This document shows positions 26,279-34,977 of a stretch of 64,000 nucleotides of DNA, piece by piece; the stretch's first letter is position 1, and each line of letters opens with the position of its first letter. Location of the stretch: contig NZ_BLAV01000001.1 in NCBI RefSeq assembly GCF_009617875.1, positions 1,488,001 through 1,552,000 of the forward strand, given 5' to 3'. Made by a program: the position numbers and the translations under genes. Source of the stretch: Prolixibacter sp. NT017. GTDB taxonomy: Bacteria > Bacteroidota > Bacteroidia > Bacteroidales > Prolixibacteraceae. The notes beneath the pieces are model-generated. The model did no database searches, was not told the origin of the DNA, and was given only the letters and a program-made list of their open reading frames with translations.

Positions 26279-27487
26279 ATGCCCATGACTGCAACAGCCG
26301 GAAACCGTGGAGACAGCGTACGCTCGGACTGCTTTGTTCAGATGACCAAAACTGAACAACAGGCAACTGAAATCCGGTTACAAAGCAAAGTTGAAAGCCT
26401 GTATGGTGATTCCATCCGGGAGCTTTGTCACGAAGTATTGATTCACTACAATTTACGGAATGTGTTTGTCGAAATTGAAGACAAAGGAGCCTTGCCGTTT
26501 GTCACCGCAGCACGTCTTGAGTCAGCCATTCGCGAACTCACCGGAACGGAAGAATCTTTTTTATTACCAGTCGAAACAAGAAATCTTCACCGGACCCGCC
26601 GCGATCGAACCCGGAGAACCCGTTTGTACCTACCGGGAAATAATCCGAAACTCATGCTCAATGCCGGTATTTACGGAAGTGACGGTATCATTCTCGATTT
26701 GGAAGATTCGGTAGCTCCGGACAAAAAGGTCGAGGCCAGATTGTTGGTTCGTAATGCTTTACGAGCTGTTGATTTTGGTGATGCCGAAAGGATGGTTCGT
26801 ATCAATCAACTGCCTGCCGGGCTCGAAGATCTGGACTACATCATTCCCGAACAGGTAAACCTGATTTTGATCCCCAAGTGCGAAAATGCCCAACAGATTG
26901 TACAAGTCGAAGAGCGCATCGAAAAAATATTGGGACAGGAAAACACCGATATCTACCTGATGCCGATTATCGAAAGCACCTTGGGCGTAGTGAACGCCTA
27001 TGAGATTGCATCAGCTTCGCCGAATGTCGCTGTGTTGGCTATTGGTCTGGAAGATTATACAGCGGATCTGGGAGCTCAACGAACAGCTGAAGGAAGAGAG
27101 TCCTTTTATGCCCGCAGCGCAGTGGTGAATGCTGCCCGTGCTGCTGGTGTTCAGCCGATCGATTCGGTTTTCTCCGAAATTGATGATATGGAGGCGTTGC
27201 GCAATAACGTGCTCGAATCGAAAGCGCTAGGTTTTGCCGGGATGGGATGTATTCACCCACGTCAGGTTCCGGTTATCAACGAAGGTTTCAGCCCCGATGG
27301 ACAGGAAATTGAGAAGGCTAAACGCATTATGGAGGCTTTCGAACAAGCCAGGGAAAAAGGCCTGGGCGTTGTTGCCCTTGGTTCGAAAATGATTGATGCC
27401 CCTGTGGTGAAACGTGCTGTTCACACCATCGAACTGGCCATTCAATCGGGTAAACTGTCAACCAATTGGAGAGAAAATCATGAATGA
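26279..27487 (+). CDS. CitD-CitE fusion: citrate-lyase-type acyl carrier plus beta subunit
   Basis: This 402-residue protein joins two normally separate citrate lyase parts. Residues 1-100 resemble the acyl carrier protein CitD, including the S16-D17 pair (GDSVRSDCF) where the phosphoribosyl-dephospho-CoA group attaches. Residues about 108-402 are a CitE-type lyase with RLYLPGNNP, IILDLEDSVAPDKK, MVRIN, LIPKCENA and LAIGLEDYTADLG. The following citF start overlaps its stop by 8 bp. Citrate lyase splits citrate to acetate and oxaloacetate. In this neighbourhood homocitrate (giving acetate and 2-oxoglutarate) is a plausible substrate (inference). The maturation genes citC, citG and citX are not in the window. 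Confidence 0.85.
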   Translation: MPMTATAGNRGDSVRSDCFVQMTKTEQQATEIRLQSKVESLYGDSIRELCHEVLIHYNLRNVFVEIEDKGALPFVTAARLESAIRELTGTEESFLLPVETRNLHRTRRDRTRRTRLYLPGNNPKLMLNAGIYGSDGIILDLEDSVAPDKKVEARLLVRNALRAVDFGDAERMVRINQLPAGLEDLDYIIPEQVNLILIPKCENAQQIVQVEERIEKILGQENTDIYLMPIIESTLGVVNAYEIASASPNVAVLAIGLEDYTADLGAQRTAEGRESFYARSAVVNAARAAGVQPIDSVFSEIDDMEALRNNVLESKALGFAGMGCIHPRQVPVINEGFSPDGQEIEKAKRIMEAFEQAREKGLGVVALGSKMIDAPVVKRAVHTIELAIQSGKLSTNWRENHE

Positions 27488-29051
27488 AGATCTGATATAT
27501 AACGCAGTCGGACGGCTGGTTCCGTCTGAAATAAACGGAGAGCCGGTGGTTCCTTTTATGGGCGTGGGGAAATATCGTCCGGAAGGAAAAAAACATGCAT
27601 CTGTAATTCCGACGAATGCCGATTACCCAGCTGATGGAAATAAACAGGTTGCTTCGTTGAAAGAAGCGCTGCTGAAAGCCGGGCTCAAAGATGGTATGAC
27701 CATTTCGACGCATCACCACTTTCGTGACGGTGATTTGGTTGCCAACATGGTTTTTGATGTGGTGAAGGAGCTGGGCGTAAAAGATATTCGTTGGTATCCG
27801 TCAGCATCTTTTCCGTGCCATGCTCATTTGATTCCTTATCTGGAAGATGGTACTATCAGCCACATCGAAGGAAGCATGAACGGACCGTTGGGACGGTTCT
27901 GCTCGGAAGGTAAAATGAAAAAAACGGCTGTTCTGCGCTCGCATGGCGGACGCTACCAGGCGGTGCAGGACGGTGAAGTGAAAATCGATATTGCCGTGAT
28001 TGGTGCAGCTTGTGCTGATCCGTTTGGTAATGCCAATGGCTTGAATGGACCATCAGCGAGTGGTTTGCTGGGGTTTGCTTTAGCCGATTCGCAGTATGCT
28101 GATAAAGTTATCGTGGTAACTGATAACATGGTGCCATTTCCCTGTGTGCCGTGGCAAATTCAGGGAAACTATGCGGATTATACTGTTGAAGTGGAGAAAA
28201 TCGGTATTCCGGAGAAGATTGTTTCCGGAACAACGCAGATTACCAAAAGCCCAGACAGACTGCTGATTGCGGAGGTGACGGCTAAATTCTGTGAAGCAAC
28301 CGGCATCATTCGCGATGGATTTTCGTTTCAGGCAGGAGCCGGAGGAACCGCCCTTTCCATCGGGATTTACTTTGGTGAAATCATGCGCCGGAAAGGTATT
28401 AAAGCGCGGTTTGCCCGTGGTGGGAGCAACAAATACCTGGTGGAGATGCTGGAAGAAGGGTTGGTGGAGTACATACTCGACGGACAGACGTTTGATTTGG
28501 AAGGTGTTCGTTCCATGCGCGATAATCCTAATCATACCTGGACCAGTCCATTTACCAGTTACAACTACCACAGCAAAGGAAACTTTGCCGGTCTGGTGGA
28601 TGTGGTGATTTTAGGTGCTACCGAAGTGGATGTGAATTTCAATGCTAATGTGGTAACACACTCCGACGGGAGGTTATTACACGGACTTGGGGGATGGCAA
28701 AATTGCCTCTTCTCCAAAACGGTCATTTTACCGGTGCCGCTTTTCCGTGACCGCATTCCGGTGATTGTGGATGAAGTAACCACGCTTTGTGGACCGGGTG
28801 AACTTATCGATGTTATTGTGACTGAAAGGGGCATAGCTATTAATCCTTTGCGGAAGGATTTAATCGAAAAAGCGAAAGATTCCGGTCTTCCTATTCGAAC
28901 CATTGAAGAGTTGAAGGAGGAAGCGGAACGGATTTGCGGAAAACCGAAAAAACCTGTGTTCACAGATAAGATTATCGCCGCCATCAAGTGGGTGGACGGA
29001 ACTGTGATTGACGTGGTGCGGCAGGTCGAAGAAAAGAAAACAGAAAATTGA
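27480..29051 (+). CDS. citF: Citrate lyase alpha subunit-like CoA transferase
   Basis: This 523-residue protein starts at ATG 27480 (MNEDLIYNAVGRLVP), overlapping the citDE stop. It matches CitF, the acyl-carrier/CoA transferase subunit, throughout: GAACADPFGNANGL, FQAGAGGTALSIGIYF, VTHSDGRLLHGLGGWQN and DEVTTLCGPGELIDVIVTERG. It exchanges acetyl for the (homo)citryl group on the CitD thiol. The family is clear; whether the substrate is citrate or homocitrate cannot be decided from sequence. Confidence 0.92.
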   Translation: MNEDLIYNAVGRLVPSEINGEPVVPFMGVGKYRPEGKKHASVIPTNADYPADGNKQVASLKEALLKAGLKDGMTISTHHHFRDGDLVANMVFDVVKELGVKDIRWYPSASFPCHAHLIPYLEDGTISHIEGSMNGPLGRFCSEGKMKKTAVLRSHGGRYQAVQDGEVKIDIAVIGAACADPFGNANGLNGPSASGLLGFALADSQYADKVIVVTDNMVPFPCVPWQIQGNYADYTVEVEKIGIPEKIVSGTTQITKSPDRLLIAEVTAKFCEATGIIRDGFSFQAGAGGTALSIGIYFGEIMRRKGIKARFARGGSNKYLVEMLEEGLVEYILDGQTFDLEGVRSMRDNPNHTWTSPFTSYNYHSKGNFAGLVDVVILGATEVDVNFNANVVTHSDGRLLHGLGGWQNCLFSKTVILPVPLFRDRIPVIVDEVTTLCGPGELIDVIVTERGIAINPLRKDLIEKAKDSGLPIRTIEELKEEAERICGKPKKPVFTDKIIAAIKWVDGTVIDVVRQVEEKKTEN

Positions 29052-29143
29052 ACCAATATTAGCGACCAAGCCGATTTAAAAACAAACGAGCGCAACGCCT
29101 CTGAGTGCCAAAAATCAGTGGCGTGCTAAAAAATCAATTGACT

Positions 29144-30334
29144 ATGGCAAAAAGAACCATCGTAGCGATGCCGGGCGACGGCATTGGAAAGACAGTCCTT
29201 CCCGAAGCCATCAGGGTACTGGAAGCAGCCGGATTTGAAGCCGATTACGTAGAAGGTGACATTGGCTGGGAGTTTTGGTGTAAAGAGGGAAATCCGCTGC
29301 CAGAGCGTACTATCAAACTTCTGGAAGAGCACAAAGTGGGATTGTTTGGAGCGATTACTTCGAAACCGAAGGAAGAAGCACTTAACGAACTTTCGCCCGA
29401 GTTGAGGGAAAAAGGCCTGGTGTATTCAAGCCCGATTGTTGGTCTGCGTCAGCATTTCAATCTCGATATCTGCATGCGTCCGTGCCATACTTATAAGGGA
29501 AATCCGCTCAACTTCATTCGTCGCGGAAAGGAAAACAGCGTCGAAGAACCTGAAGTGGATGTGGTTATTTTCCGTCAAAATACAGAAGGCCTCTACGGAG
29601 GTGTGGAGTGGAGTGATCCGGACGACAAAGTTTATGATGCATTGATGACGCATCCCAAGTTTGTGAAGAACTTCGGTTCGGTTCCCCGGAATGAGCTATC
29701 GGTTTCGACCCGAATCTTTACGAAAAAAGCGACTGAACGCATTCTTCGCGCCGCCTTTGTTCATGCTGCGAAATATGGTTACAAGTCGGTAACGCTTTGT
29801 GAGAAGCCTAATGTGATTCGTGAAACTTCGGGAATGATGTACAAAATGGCGAAAGAGATTCAGCAGGAATATTCCGATATCGCTCTTTGGAATACCAATA
29901 TCGATGCTCAGATGATGTGGTTGACCAAGAATCCGGAAGATTACGGAGTGATTGTAGCCGGAAACATGTTCGGTGATATTGTCTCCGACGGTTTTGCCGG
30001 ATTGATTGGTGGTTTGGGATTTGCCTGCAGCGCCAACATGGGCGACGAAGTGGCTGTATTCGAGCCGACGCATGGTTCCGCACCGAAGTATGCCGATTAC
30101 GATGTGTCGATTGTCAATCCGATTGCCATGATTGAATCAGCCTGCATGATGTTGGATCATCTCGGTGAAAATGACAAGGCCATCAAAATCCGGAAAGCTA
30201 TCGCGGAAGTGGTAGCCGAGGGCAAAGTCCGCACATACGATATGATGAAGATGTCGGGACGGCCCGATGTAGTTGAAAAAGGTGCCGCTTCGACGCAACA
30301 GATGGCCGATGCTATCATTGAAAAATTGAAGTGA
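29144..30334 (+). CDS. Isocitrate/homoisocitrate-type decarboxylating dehydrogenase
   Basis: This 396-residue member of the beta-decarboxylating dehydrogenase family (isocitrate, isopropylmalate, homoisocitrate) has GDGIGKTVLPEA, LRQHFNLDICMRP, FRQNTEGLYGGVEW, and GNMFGDIVSDGFAG. Aligned by eye with E. coli Icd (RSLNVALRQELDLYICLRP), the isocitrate-binding serine is kept (S96) but the asparagine two places on is isoleucine (I98). That would weaken binding of isocitrate's gamma-carboxylate and hints at another substrate. In this cluster homoisocitrate is the natural guess, running toward carboxylation of 2-oxoadipate (inference). Its stop overlaps the next start (ATGA). Confidence 0.85.
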   Translation: MAKRTIVAMPGDGIGKTVLPEAIRVLEAAGFEADYVEGDIGWEFWCKEGNPLPERTIKLLEEHKVGLFGAITSKPKEEALNELSPELREKGLVYSSPIVGLRQHFNLDICMRPCHTYKGNPLNFIRRGKENSVEEPEVDVVIFRQNTEGLYGGVEWSDPDDKVYDALMTHPKFVKNFGSVPRNELSVSTRIFTKKATERILRAAFVHAAKYGYKSVTLCEKPNVIRETSGMMYKMAKEIQQEYSDIALWNTNIDAQMMWLTKNPEDYGVIVAGNMFGDIVSDGFAGLIGGLGFACSANMGDEVAVFEPTHGSAPKYADYDVSIVNPIAMIESACMMLDHLGENDKAIKIRKAIAEVVAEGKVRTYDMMKMSGRPDVVEKGAASTQQMADAIIEKLK

Positions 30335-30894
30335 TGAGCAATCTGGAACAAGTATACGATCTTTGGCCGGAGCTGCTCTGGATTAAAGATGAGGAACTCC
30401 GCGACGAGACCGCAGAAACATGGCGTTGGGCATTGGAAAGAAGCATGCTAACACCCGAAGATTTGCACCGGATTCCGTTCACGCTTCTTTGTGGACCGGA
30501 TCTGAAAGTCAGTTTCATGGACCACAAACGGGCGGTAGTTCACATTGCCCGCGAAAGTGGCATGAAGATGAACGAGTTCTTCAAGAGTGAGCTACCGGTC
30601 AACATGGATGTCCTGATCTCTGGCGCTATCCTGGCTGATGTGGGCAAGCTTCTGGAATACGAGCTGGATGAAAACGGGAATTCCTTTCAGGGAAAATATG
30701 GCAAACTGTTGAGACATCCGTTTTCGGGTGTTTCGCTGGCTGAATCCTGTGGTGTTCCACCGGAAGTCTGCCATATCATTGCGGCACATGCGGGTGAAGG
30801 TGATATGGTGAAACGCACTACAGAGGCGTACATTGTACATCATGCTGATTTTATGACCTTTCTTCCTTTTAAGGCAATGAGCAATGAAAAATGA
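30334..30894 (+). CDS. HD-domain protein with altered metal site
   Basis: This 186-residue protein starts at ATG 30334 inside the stop of the preceding dehydrogenase. The HD-phosphohydrolase fold is suggested by DHKRAVVHIAR, LISGAILADVGKLLEYE, RHPFSGVSLA, CHIIAAHAGEG and HHADFM. The HD dipeptide itself is AD in ADVGK, so one metal ligand is lost and activity may be reduced or regulatory. The last residues (MSNEK) come from the low-complexity flank of the downstream S23 cassette, so the original C terminus may have been different. Its role in the cluster is unknown. Confidence 0.7.
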   Translation: MSNLEQVYDLWPELLWIKDEELRDETAETWRWALERSMLTPEDLHRIPFTLLCGPDLKVSFMDHKRAVVHIARESGMKMNEFFKSELPVNMDVLISGAILADVGKLLEYELDENGNSFQGKYGKLLRHPFSGVSLAESCGVPPEVCHIIAAHAGEGDMVKRTTEAYIVHHADFMTFLPFKAMSNEK

Positions 30895-31304
30895 ACAGTG
30901 AAAAATCAAAATGAATAATGGACAATGAAGGAAAATCAGGTCGTCGATAAATCGTTTGCCTTCGCACTTAAAATTGTGGAGTTGTCCCGGTATCTGATGA
31001 AGGAAAAGAACGAGTACATTCTTTCCAAACAGGTTTTAAGATCGGGAACATCCATTGGTGCCAATATTGAGGAGGCTCAAGGCGGATTTTCGAAGAAAGA
31101 TTTTTCTGCTAAGATGGGAATTGCTTACAAAGAAGCTCGTGAAACAAAATATTGGTTGCGACTTCTGCATCAATCGGGATACATTGATGAAGCAAAGCTG
31201 AATTCTTTGTTGCCCGGTTGCGAGGAACTTCTAAAGATGCTGTATTACATCGTAAAAAATTCCAAAGCAAAATGAAAGCTCTATCCAATTGTTCATTTCT
31301 CATT
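30883..31304. repeat. Imperfect inverted repeats flanking the S23 gene
   Basis: Left arm AATGAAAAATGAACAGTG (30883-30900) and right arm 31286-31304 (reverse complement AATGAGAAATGAACAATTG) border the S23 gene. Both lie in wider ATGAACAATGA-like low-complexity sequence. The arms differ at three or four places. Such flanks around S23-type genes suggest that the gene arrived as a cassette. Confidence 0.5.
30925..31275 (+). CDS. Four-helix-bundle protein of the S23/IVP family
   Basis: This 116-residue all-helical protein has the family core SKQVLRSGTSIGANIEEAQGG, followed by KEARETKYWLRLLHQSGYI. Relatives are encoded in 23S rRNA intervening sequences or as stand-alone chromosomal genes; their function is unknown, and their shape suggests oligomeric RNA- or protein-binding bundles. 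Here it interrupts an otherwise metabolic operon in the same direction and is bordered by inverted low-complexity repeats. Confidence 0.85.
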   Translation: MKENQVVDKSFAFALKIVELSRYLMKEKNEYILSKQVLRSGTSIGANIEEAQGGFSKKDFSAKMGIAYKEARETKYWLRLLHQSGYIDEAKLNSLLPGCEELLKMLYYIVKNSKAK

Positions 31305-31321
31305 TTTAATTTCTAATTGAA

Positions 31322-33133
31322 ATGATGACCATCATTGAGAAAATAATTGCTAATCATTCCGGAAAAGAGTCGGTGAAACCCGGTGAAATTGTCGATATCA
31401 GTATCGATGTTCGTCTGGCCCGCGATTTTGGAGGAGCAAACGTGGTGAAGAATCTGGTGGATAACCAGCTGGTCATAGAGAACAGCGATAAAACTTTCTT
31501 CACCTTCGACTGTAATCCAACTGGCTCGGATCAGAAATATGCTGCCAATCAGCAAAAGTGCCGGCTTTTTGCCCGCGATTTCAATATCCGGGTGTACGAC
31601 ATTAATTCCGGTATTGGAACCCATCTGGCTATTGACAAAGGTTTGGCTGTTCCTGGCTCAACGGTGGTTTCTACCGATTCGCATGCCAATATTCTGGGGG
31701 CTATTGGTGCTTTCGGACAGGGAATGGGCGATCGCGATATCGCCGCTGCCTGGGCACGCGGTGCCGTTTGGTTCAAGGTTCCGGAGTCGGTAAAAATTAC
31801 CCTTATTGGAAAACGTCCGGCAGGTATTTATGCCAAAGATATTGTCCTGAATTTACTGAAGCATTTCGGTGCCAGTAGTTTGTTGGGCAAATCGGTAGAG
31901 CTTTACGGCGAAGAAGTTGAAAAACTTACCCTGGATGAACGCATCACCATCTCTTCCATGGGGACGGAAATGGGAGCTATTGCGGTCTTCTTCCCGCCAT
32001 CGGATGAGGTAATTCAATATGCAAAAGAGCGCTCCGGTGAAGATTTCGAGCCGGTATTTGCTGATGGAGATGCAAATTACGCGGAAACTTTCGAACTGGA
32101 TATGGCAACCTTCATTCCGGCTATTTCCCTTCCGGGAAAACCACACGATGTGGTTCCGGTGGAGCAGGTAAAAGGCACCAAAATCGATTCATCGTTCATT
32201 GGTAGTTGTACGAACGGGCGCATGGAAGACATGCGTGCGGCAGCCCGGATTCTGAAAGGCCGGAAAGTAGCTCCCGGAGTGGTCCTGAAAATCGTTCCTT
32301 CTACAGATGAGGTGTGGAATGCCTGCATGGAAGAAGGTTTGATTCGTATTTTCAAAGATGCCGGCGCTATGCTAAGCAATGCCGGATGTGCCGGATGTGC
32401 TGCGGGTCAGGTGGGACAAAACGGACCTGGCGAGAAAACCGTTAGTACCGGAAACAGGAACTTTGCCGGTAAGCAGGGCAAAGGCGACGTCTATCTGGCT
32501 TCGCCGGCTACGGCTGCAGCTTCTGCGGTAGCAGGTCATATTACCACTGAAGATGATTTGCCGGAACGACCTTCACTATTCGAGGAAGGACATGGCAAGC
32601 AGGAAGCTGTGCTGGTAACACATCATGATAATGAAAAAGAAAAGCCGTCAGTAATTGAAGGAAGGGTTTGGTTGATCATCGAAGACAACATCGATACCGA
32701 CATGATTTTCCATAACCAGCATTTGGCGATTACTGAATTGTCGGAAATGGGGAAATACACCTTTGGCAACCTGAAAGGCTGGGAAGATTTTGCCACCAAA
32801 GCGAAACCGGGTGATATCGTCATCACCGGGAAAAACTTTGGTGCAGGAAGTTCTCGTCAACAAGCAGTCGATTGTTTCAAGTCGTTGGGCGTGCAGGCTG
32901 TTTTGGCTGAATCGTTCGGAGCTATTTACGAGCGAAATGCCATCAATGCCGGTTTCCCGATTATGACTTATGAGTCGGTTGAAGAGCTGGATCTGCAGAA
33001 TGGTAATGTGATTACTGTTGAATTTGAAACCGGTAAGATAACCAACAGGGAAAACGGTAAAAACGTTATGGTTCAGCCATTCTCTGATGTTCAAATGGAA
33101 ATCTACCGAAAGGGAGATTTGCTTCATGTATAA
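31322..33133 (+). CDS. Fused aconitase-family hydro-lyase, paralogue A
   Basis: This 603-residue protein joins the large (LeuC-like, residues 1-430) and small (LeuD-like, about 445-603) parts of the aconitase/isopropylmalate/homoaconitase family. Iron-sulfur cysteines are in IGSCTNGR and AGCAGCAAG; STDSHANILGAIGAFGQGMG is the nucleotide-free active-site region. The small-domain loop is NIDTDMIFHNQHL and the active-site serine segment is GAGSSRQQA, both different from paralogue B. It is shorter than TCA-cycle aconitases of Bacteroidota (about 750 residues). It may take homoisocitrate/homoaconitate, or (iso)citrate; sequence alone cannot decide. Confidence 0.85.
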   Translation: MMTIIEKIIANHSGKESVKPGEIVDISIDVRLARDFGGANVVKNLVDNQLVIENSDKTFFTFDCNPTGSDQKYAANQQKCRLFARDFNIRVYDINSGIGTHLAIDKGLAVPGSTVVSTDSHANILGAIGAFGQGMGDRDIAAAWARGAVWFKVPESVKITLIGKRPAGIYAKDIVLNLLKHFGASSLLGKSVELYGEEVEKLTLDERITISSMGTEMGAIAVFFPPSDEVIQYAKERSGEDFEPVFADGDANYAETFELDMATFIPAISLPGKPHDVVPVEQVKGTKIDSSFIGSCTNGRMEDMRAAARILKGRKVAPGVVLKIVPSTDEVWNACMEEGLIRIFKDAGAMLSNAGCAGCAAGQVGQNGPGEKTVSTGNRNFAGKQGKGDVYLASPATAAASAVAGHITTEDDLPERPSLFEEGHGKQEAVLVTHHDNEKEKPSVIEGRVWLIIEDNIDTDMIFHNQHLAITELSEMGKYTFGNLKGWEDFATKAKPGDIVITGKNFGAGSSRQQAVDCFKSLGVQAVLAESFGAIYERNAINAGFPIMTYESVEELDLQNGNVITVEFETGKITNRENGKNVMVQPFSDVQMEIYRKGDLLHV

Positions 33134-33150
33134 CGTTAAAAATTTGGCGT

Positions 33151-34938
33151 ATGTCAGGAAAAACGTTTGCTGAAAAGATTTTGGGTGCTCCGGTTGGAAG
33201 CATTGTGTTTGCCAAACCGGATATCATCCTGTCGCACGATAATTCATCGAGTATCGAAAAGATATTCCGCAAGATGGGCGGCGACCGGGTTGCCGATCCC
33301 AATAAATTACTGCTGGTGCTCGATCACAACGCACCACCTACTAACGCCAAGCTGGCGAACGACTATCAGCAAATTCGCGATTTCGCAAAAGATCAACACG
33401 TATCAAGTTTTCACGATGCGGGGCAGGGGATATGCCACCAGTTGATGGCTGGTCATGCACGGCCGGGAATGTTGGTCGTTGGTAGCGATAGTCATACCTG
33501 CACAGCAGGAGCTTTCAACGCTTTTGCAGCTGGTATCGACCGGACCGAAACAGCCGGGTTATGGAAACAGGGTGAAACCTGGTTTCGCGTTCCTGAAACC
33601 ATCAAAATTACCCTGACGGGGAAATTGCCGGAGCATGTGTATGCGAAGGATTTGGCTTTGTATATCATCGGCATGATTGGTTCTTCAGGGGCTGATTACA
33701 TGTCCATAGAGTACCATGGCGAAGGTGTGAAAACACTCACGGTTGCCGACCGGATGACCATTGCGAACCTGGCCTCGGAAATGGGGGCCAAGAACGCTGT
33801 TTTCCCGGCAGATGAAAGGCTGGAAGAATATTTCGGAGCCAAATTCAAAGCCATTTGGGCCGATGATGATGCTGTGTATGCGAAAGAGTACACCATCAAT
33901 CTGTCGGAATTGTATCCGGTAACGGCTTGTCCGCACCATGTTGACAACGTAAAGAGCGTGGATGAAGTAGCCGGAACGCCGGTTGCTCAGGCTTTAATCG
34001 GAACGTGTACCAACGGTCGTATCGAAGACTTGCGGGCAGCGGCAGCGGTTCTAAAAGGGCATAAAATACCGGAAGGATTCCAGTTGCTGATAACTCCGGC
34101 TTCGCGTGAAATATACCTACAGGCCATGAAGGAAGGTTTGGTAGAAATCTTCCTGGAAGCAGGTGGAAATGTTCTTTCACCTTCGTGTGGTCCATGTTTG
34201 GGAACAGGGCAGGGAATTCCGGCTGATGGCATCAATGTAATTTCAACGGCTAACCGCAACTTTCTGGGAAGGATGGGTAACAAGAATGCTTCTATCTACC
34301 TGGCATCGCCGGCAACGGTGGCCGCTTCCGCTTTGCGTGGTGAAATTACTTCGCCCGAAAGGGCAACCTCTGCGCACAAGTTTCCGTATCACAAGCAGCA
34401 GACGGCAACCGTGGTAATAGATCCCGGAGATAATCGTCGGCAGAGTGGTGTGTGGAACTACGCGGATGTGGATAACCTGAATACCGACCAGATGTTTGCC
34501 GGCAGTTTGACGTACGAGGTTAACAGTTCGGAACCGGAGAAGATTGTCCCACATTTATTTAAAGGCTTTGATGATCGCTTTGCTGAAAATGTGAAGCTGG
34601 GCGATATCATTGTGTGTGGTGAAAACGTTGGTTGCGGAAGCTCGCGCGAACATCCTTCGGTTGGTTTGGTTAAAGCCGGTGTACGTGCCGTTATCGTGAA
34701 ATCGGTTTCCCGGATTTTCTTCCGCTCGGCCATCAACCAGGGGCTTCCCATTATTGTGTTACCCGAAGCTGTCAATGCTTTCCATAAAGGAGAAAGTGTG
34801 GAAGTTGATATGGCTTCCGGCGTGATTTATATCGGAACGAAAATATTCCATTTCAATCCGCTGCCCGAAAAGCTGATGCAGATTCTGGGAAAGGGCGGTC
34901 TGGTGAACTGGATCCGCGAAAGCGAAACAACCATTTAA
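33151..34938 (+). CDS. Fused aconitase-family hydro-lyase, paralogue B
   Basis: This 595-residue protein has the same fused layout as the preceding gene, 17 bp after its stop. It has GSDSHTCTAGAFNAFAAGID, cysteines in IGTCTNGR and SPSCGPCLG, the small-domain loop NLNTDQMFAGSLTYEV and the serine segment GCGSSREHPSVG, which is closer to classical LeuD/homoaconitase. Two different dehydratases side by side would fit the two half-reactions (homocitrate to homoaconitate and homoaconitate to homoisocitrate), which in fungi are done by separate enzymes. This is an inference. Confidence 0.87.
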   Translation: MSGKTFAEKILGAPVGSIVFAKPDIILSHDNSSSIEKIFRKMGGDRVADPNKLLLVLDHNAPPTNAKLANDYQQIRDFAKDQHVSSFHDAGQGICHQLMAGHARPGMLVVGSDSHTCTAGAFNAFAAGIDRTETAGLWKQGETWFRVPETIKITLTGKLPEHVYAKDLALYIIGMIGSSGADYMSIEYHGEGVKTLTVADRMTIANLASEMGAKNAVFPADERLEEYFGAKFKAIWADDDAVYAKEYTINLSELYPVTACPHHVDNVKSVDEVAGTPVAQALIGTCTNGRIEDLRAAAAVLKGHKIPEGFQLLITPASREIYLQAMKEGLVEIFLEAGGNVLSPSCGPCLGTGQGIPADGINVISTANRNFLGRMGNKNASIYLASPATVAASALRGEITSPERATSAHKFPYHKQQTATVVIDPGDNRRQSGVWNYADVDNLNTDQMFAGSLTYEVNSSEPEKIVPHLFKGFDDRFAENVKLGDIIVCGENVGCGSSREHPSVGLVKAGVRAVIVKSVSRIFFRSAINQGLPIIVLPEAVNAFHKGESVEVDMASGVIYIGTKIFHFNPLPEKLMQILGKGGLVNWIRESETTI

Positions 34939-34977
34939 ATGAACTGAGAATATATAACAACATAAAACGTAGATAGT

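Noticed and set aside
26279..34938. Reading the citDE-citF-dehydrogenase-aconitase block as ordinary citrate fermentation or a reductive TCA branch.
   Set aside because: Not excluded, but less likely: there is no citrate transporter or citC/G/X, two unlike aconitases are present, the dehydrogenase has a changed substrate site, and saccharopine-pathway genes follow in the same direction.
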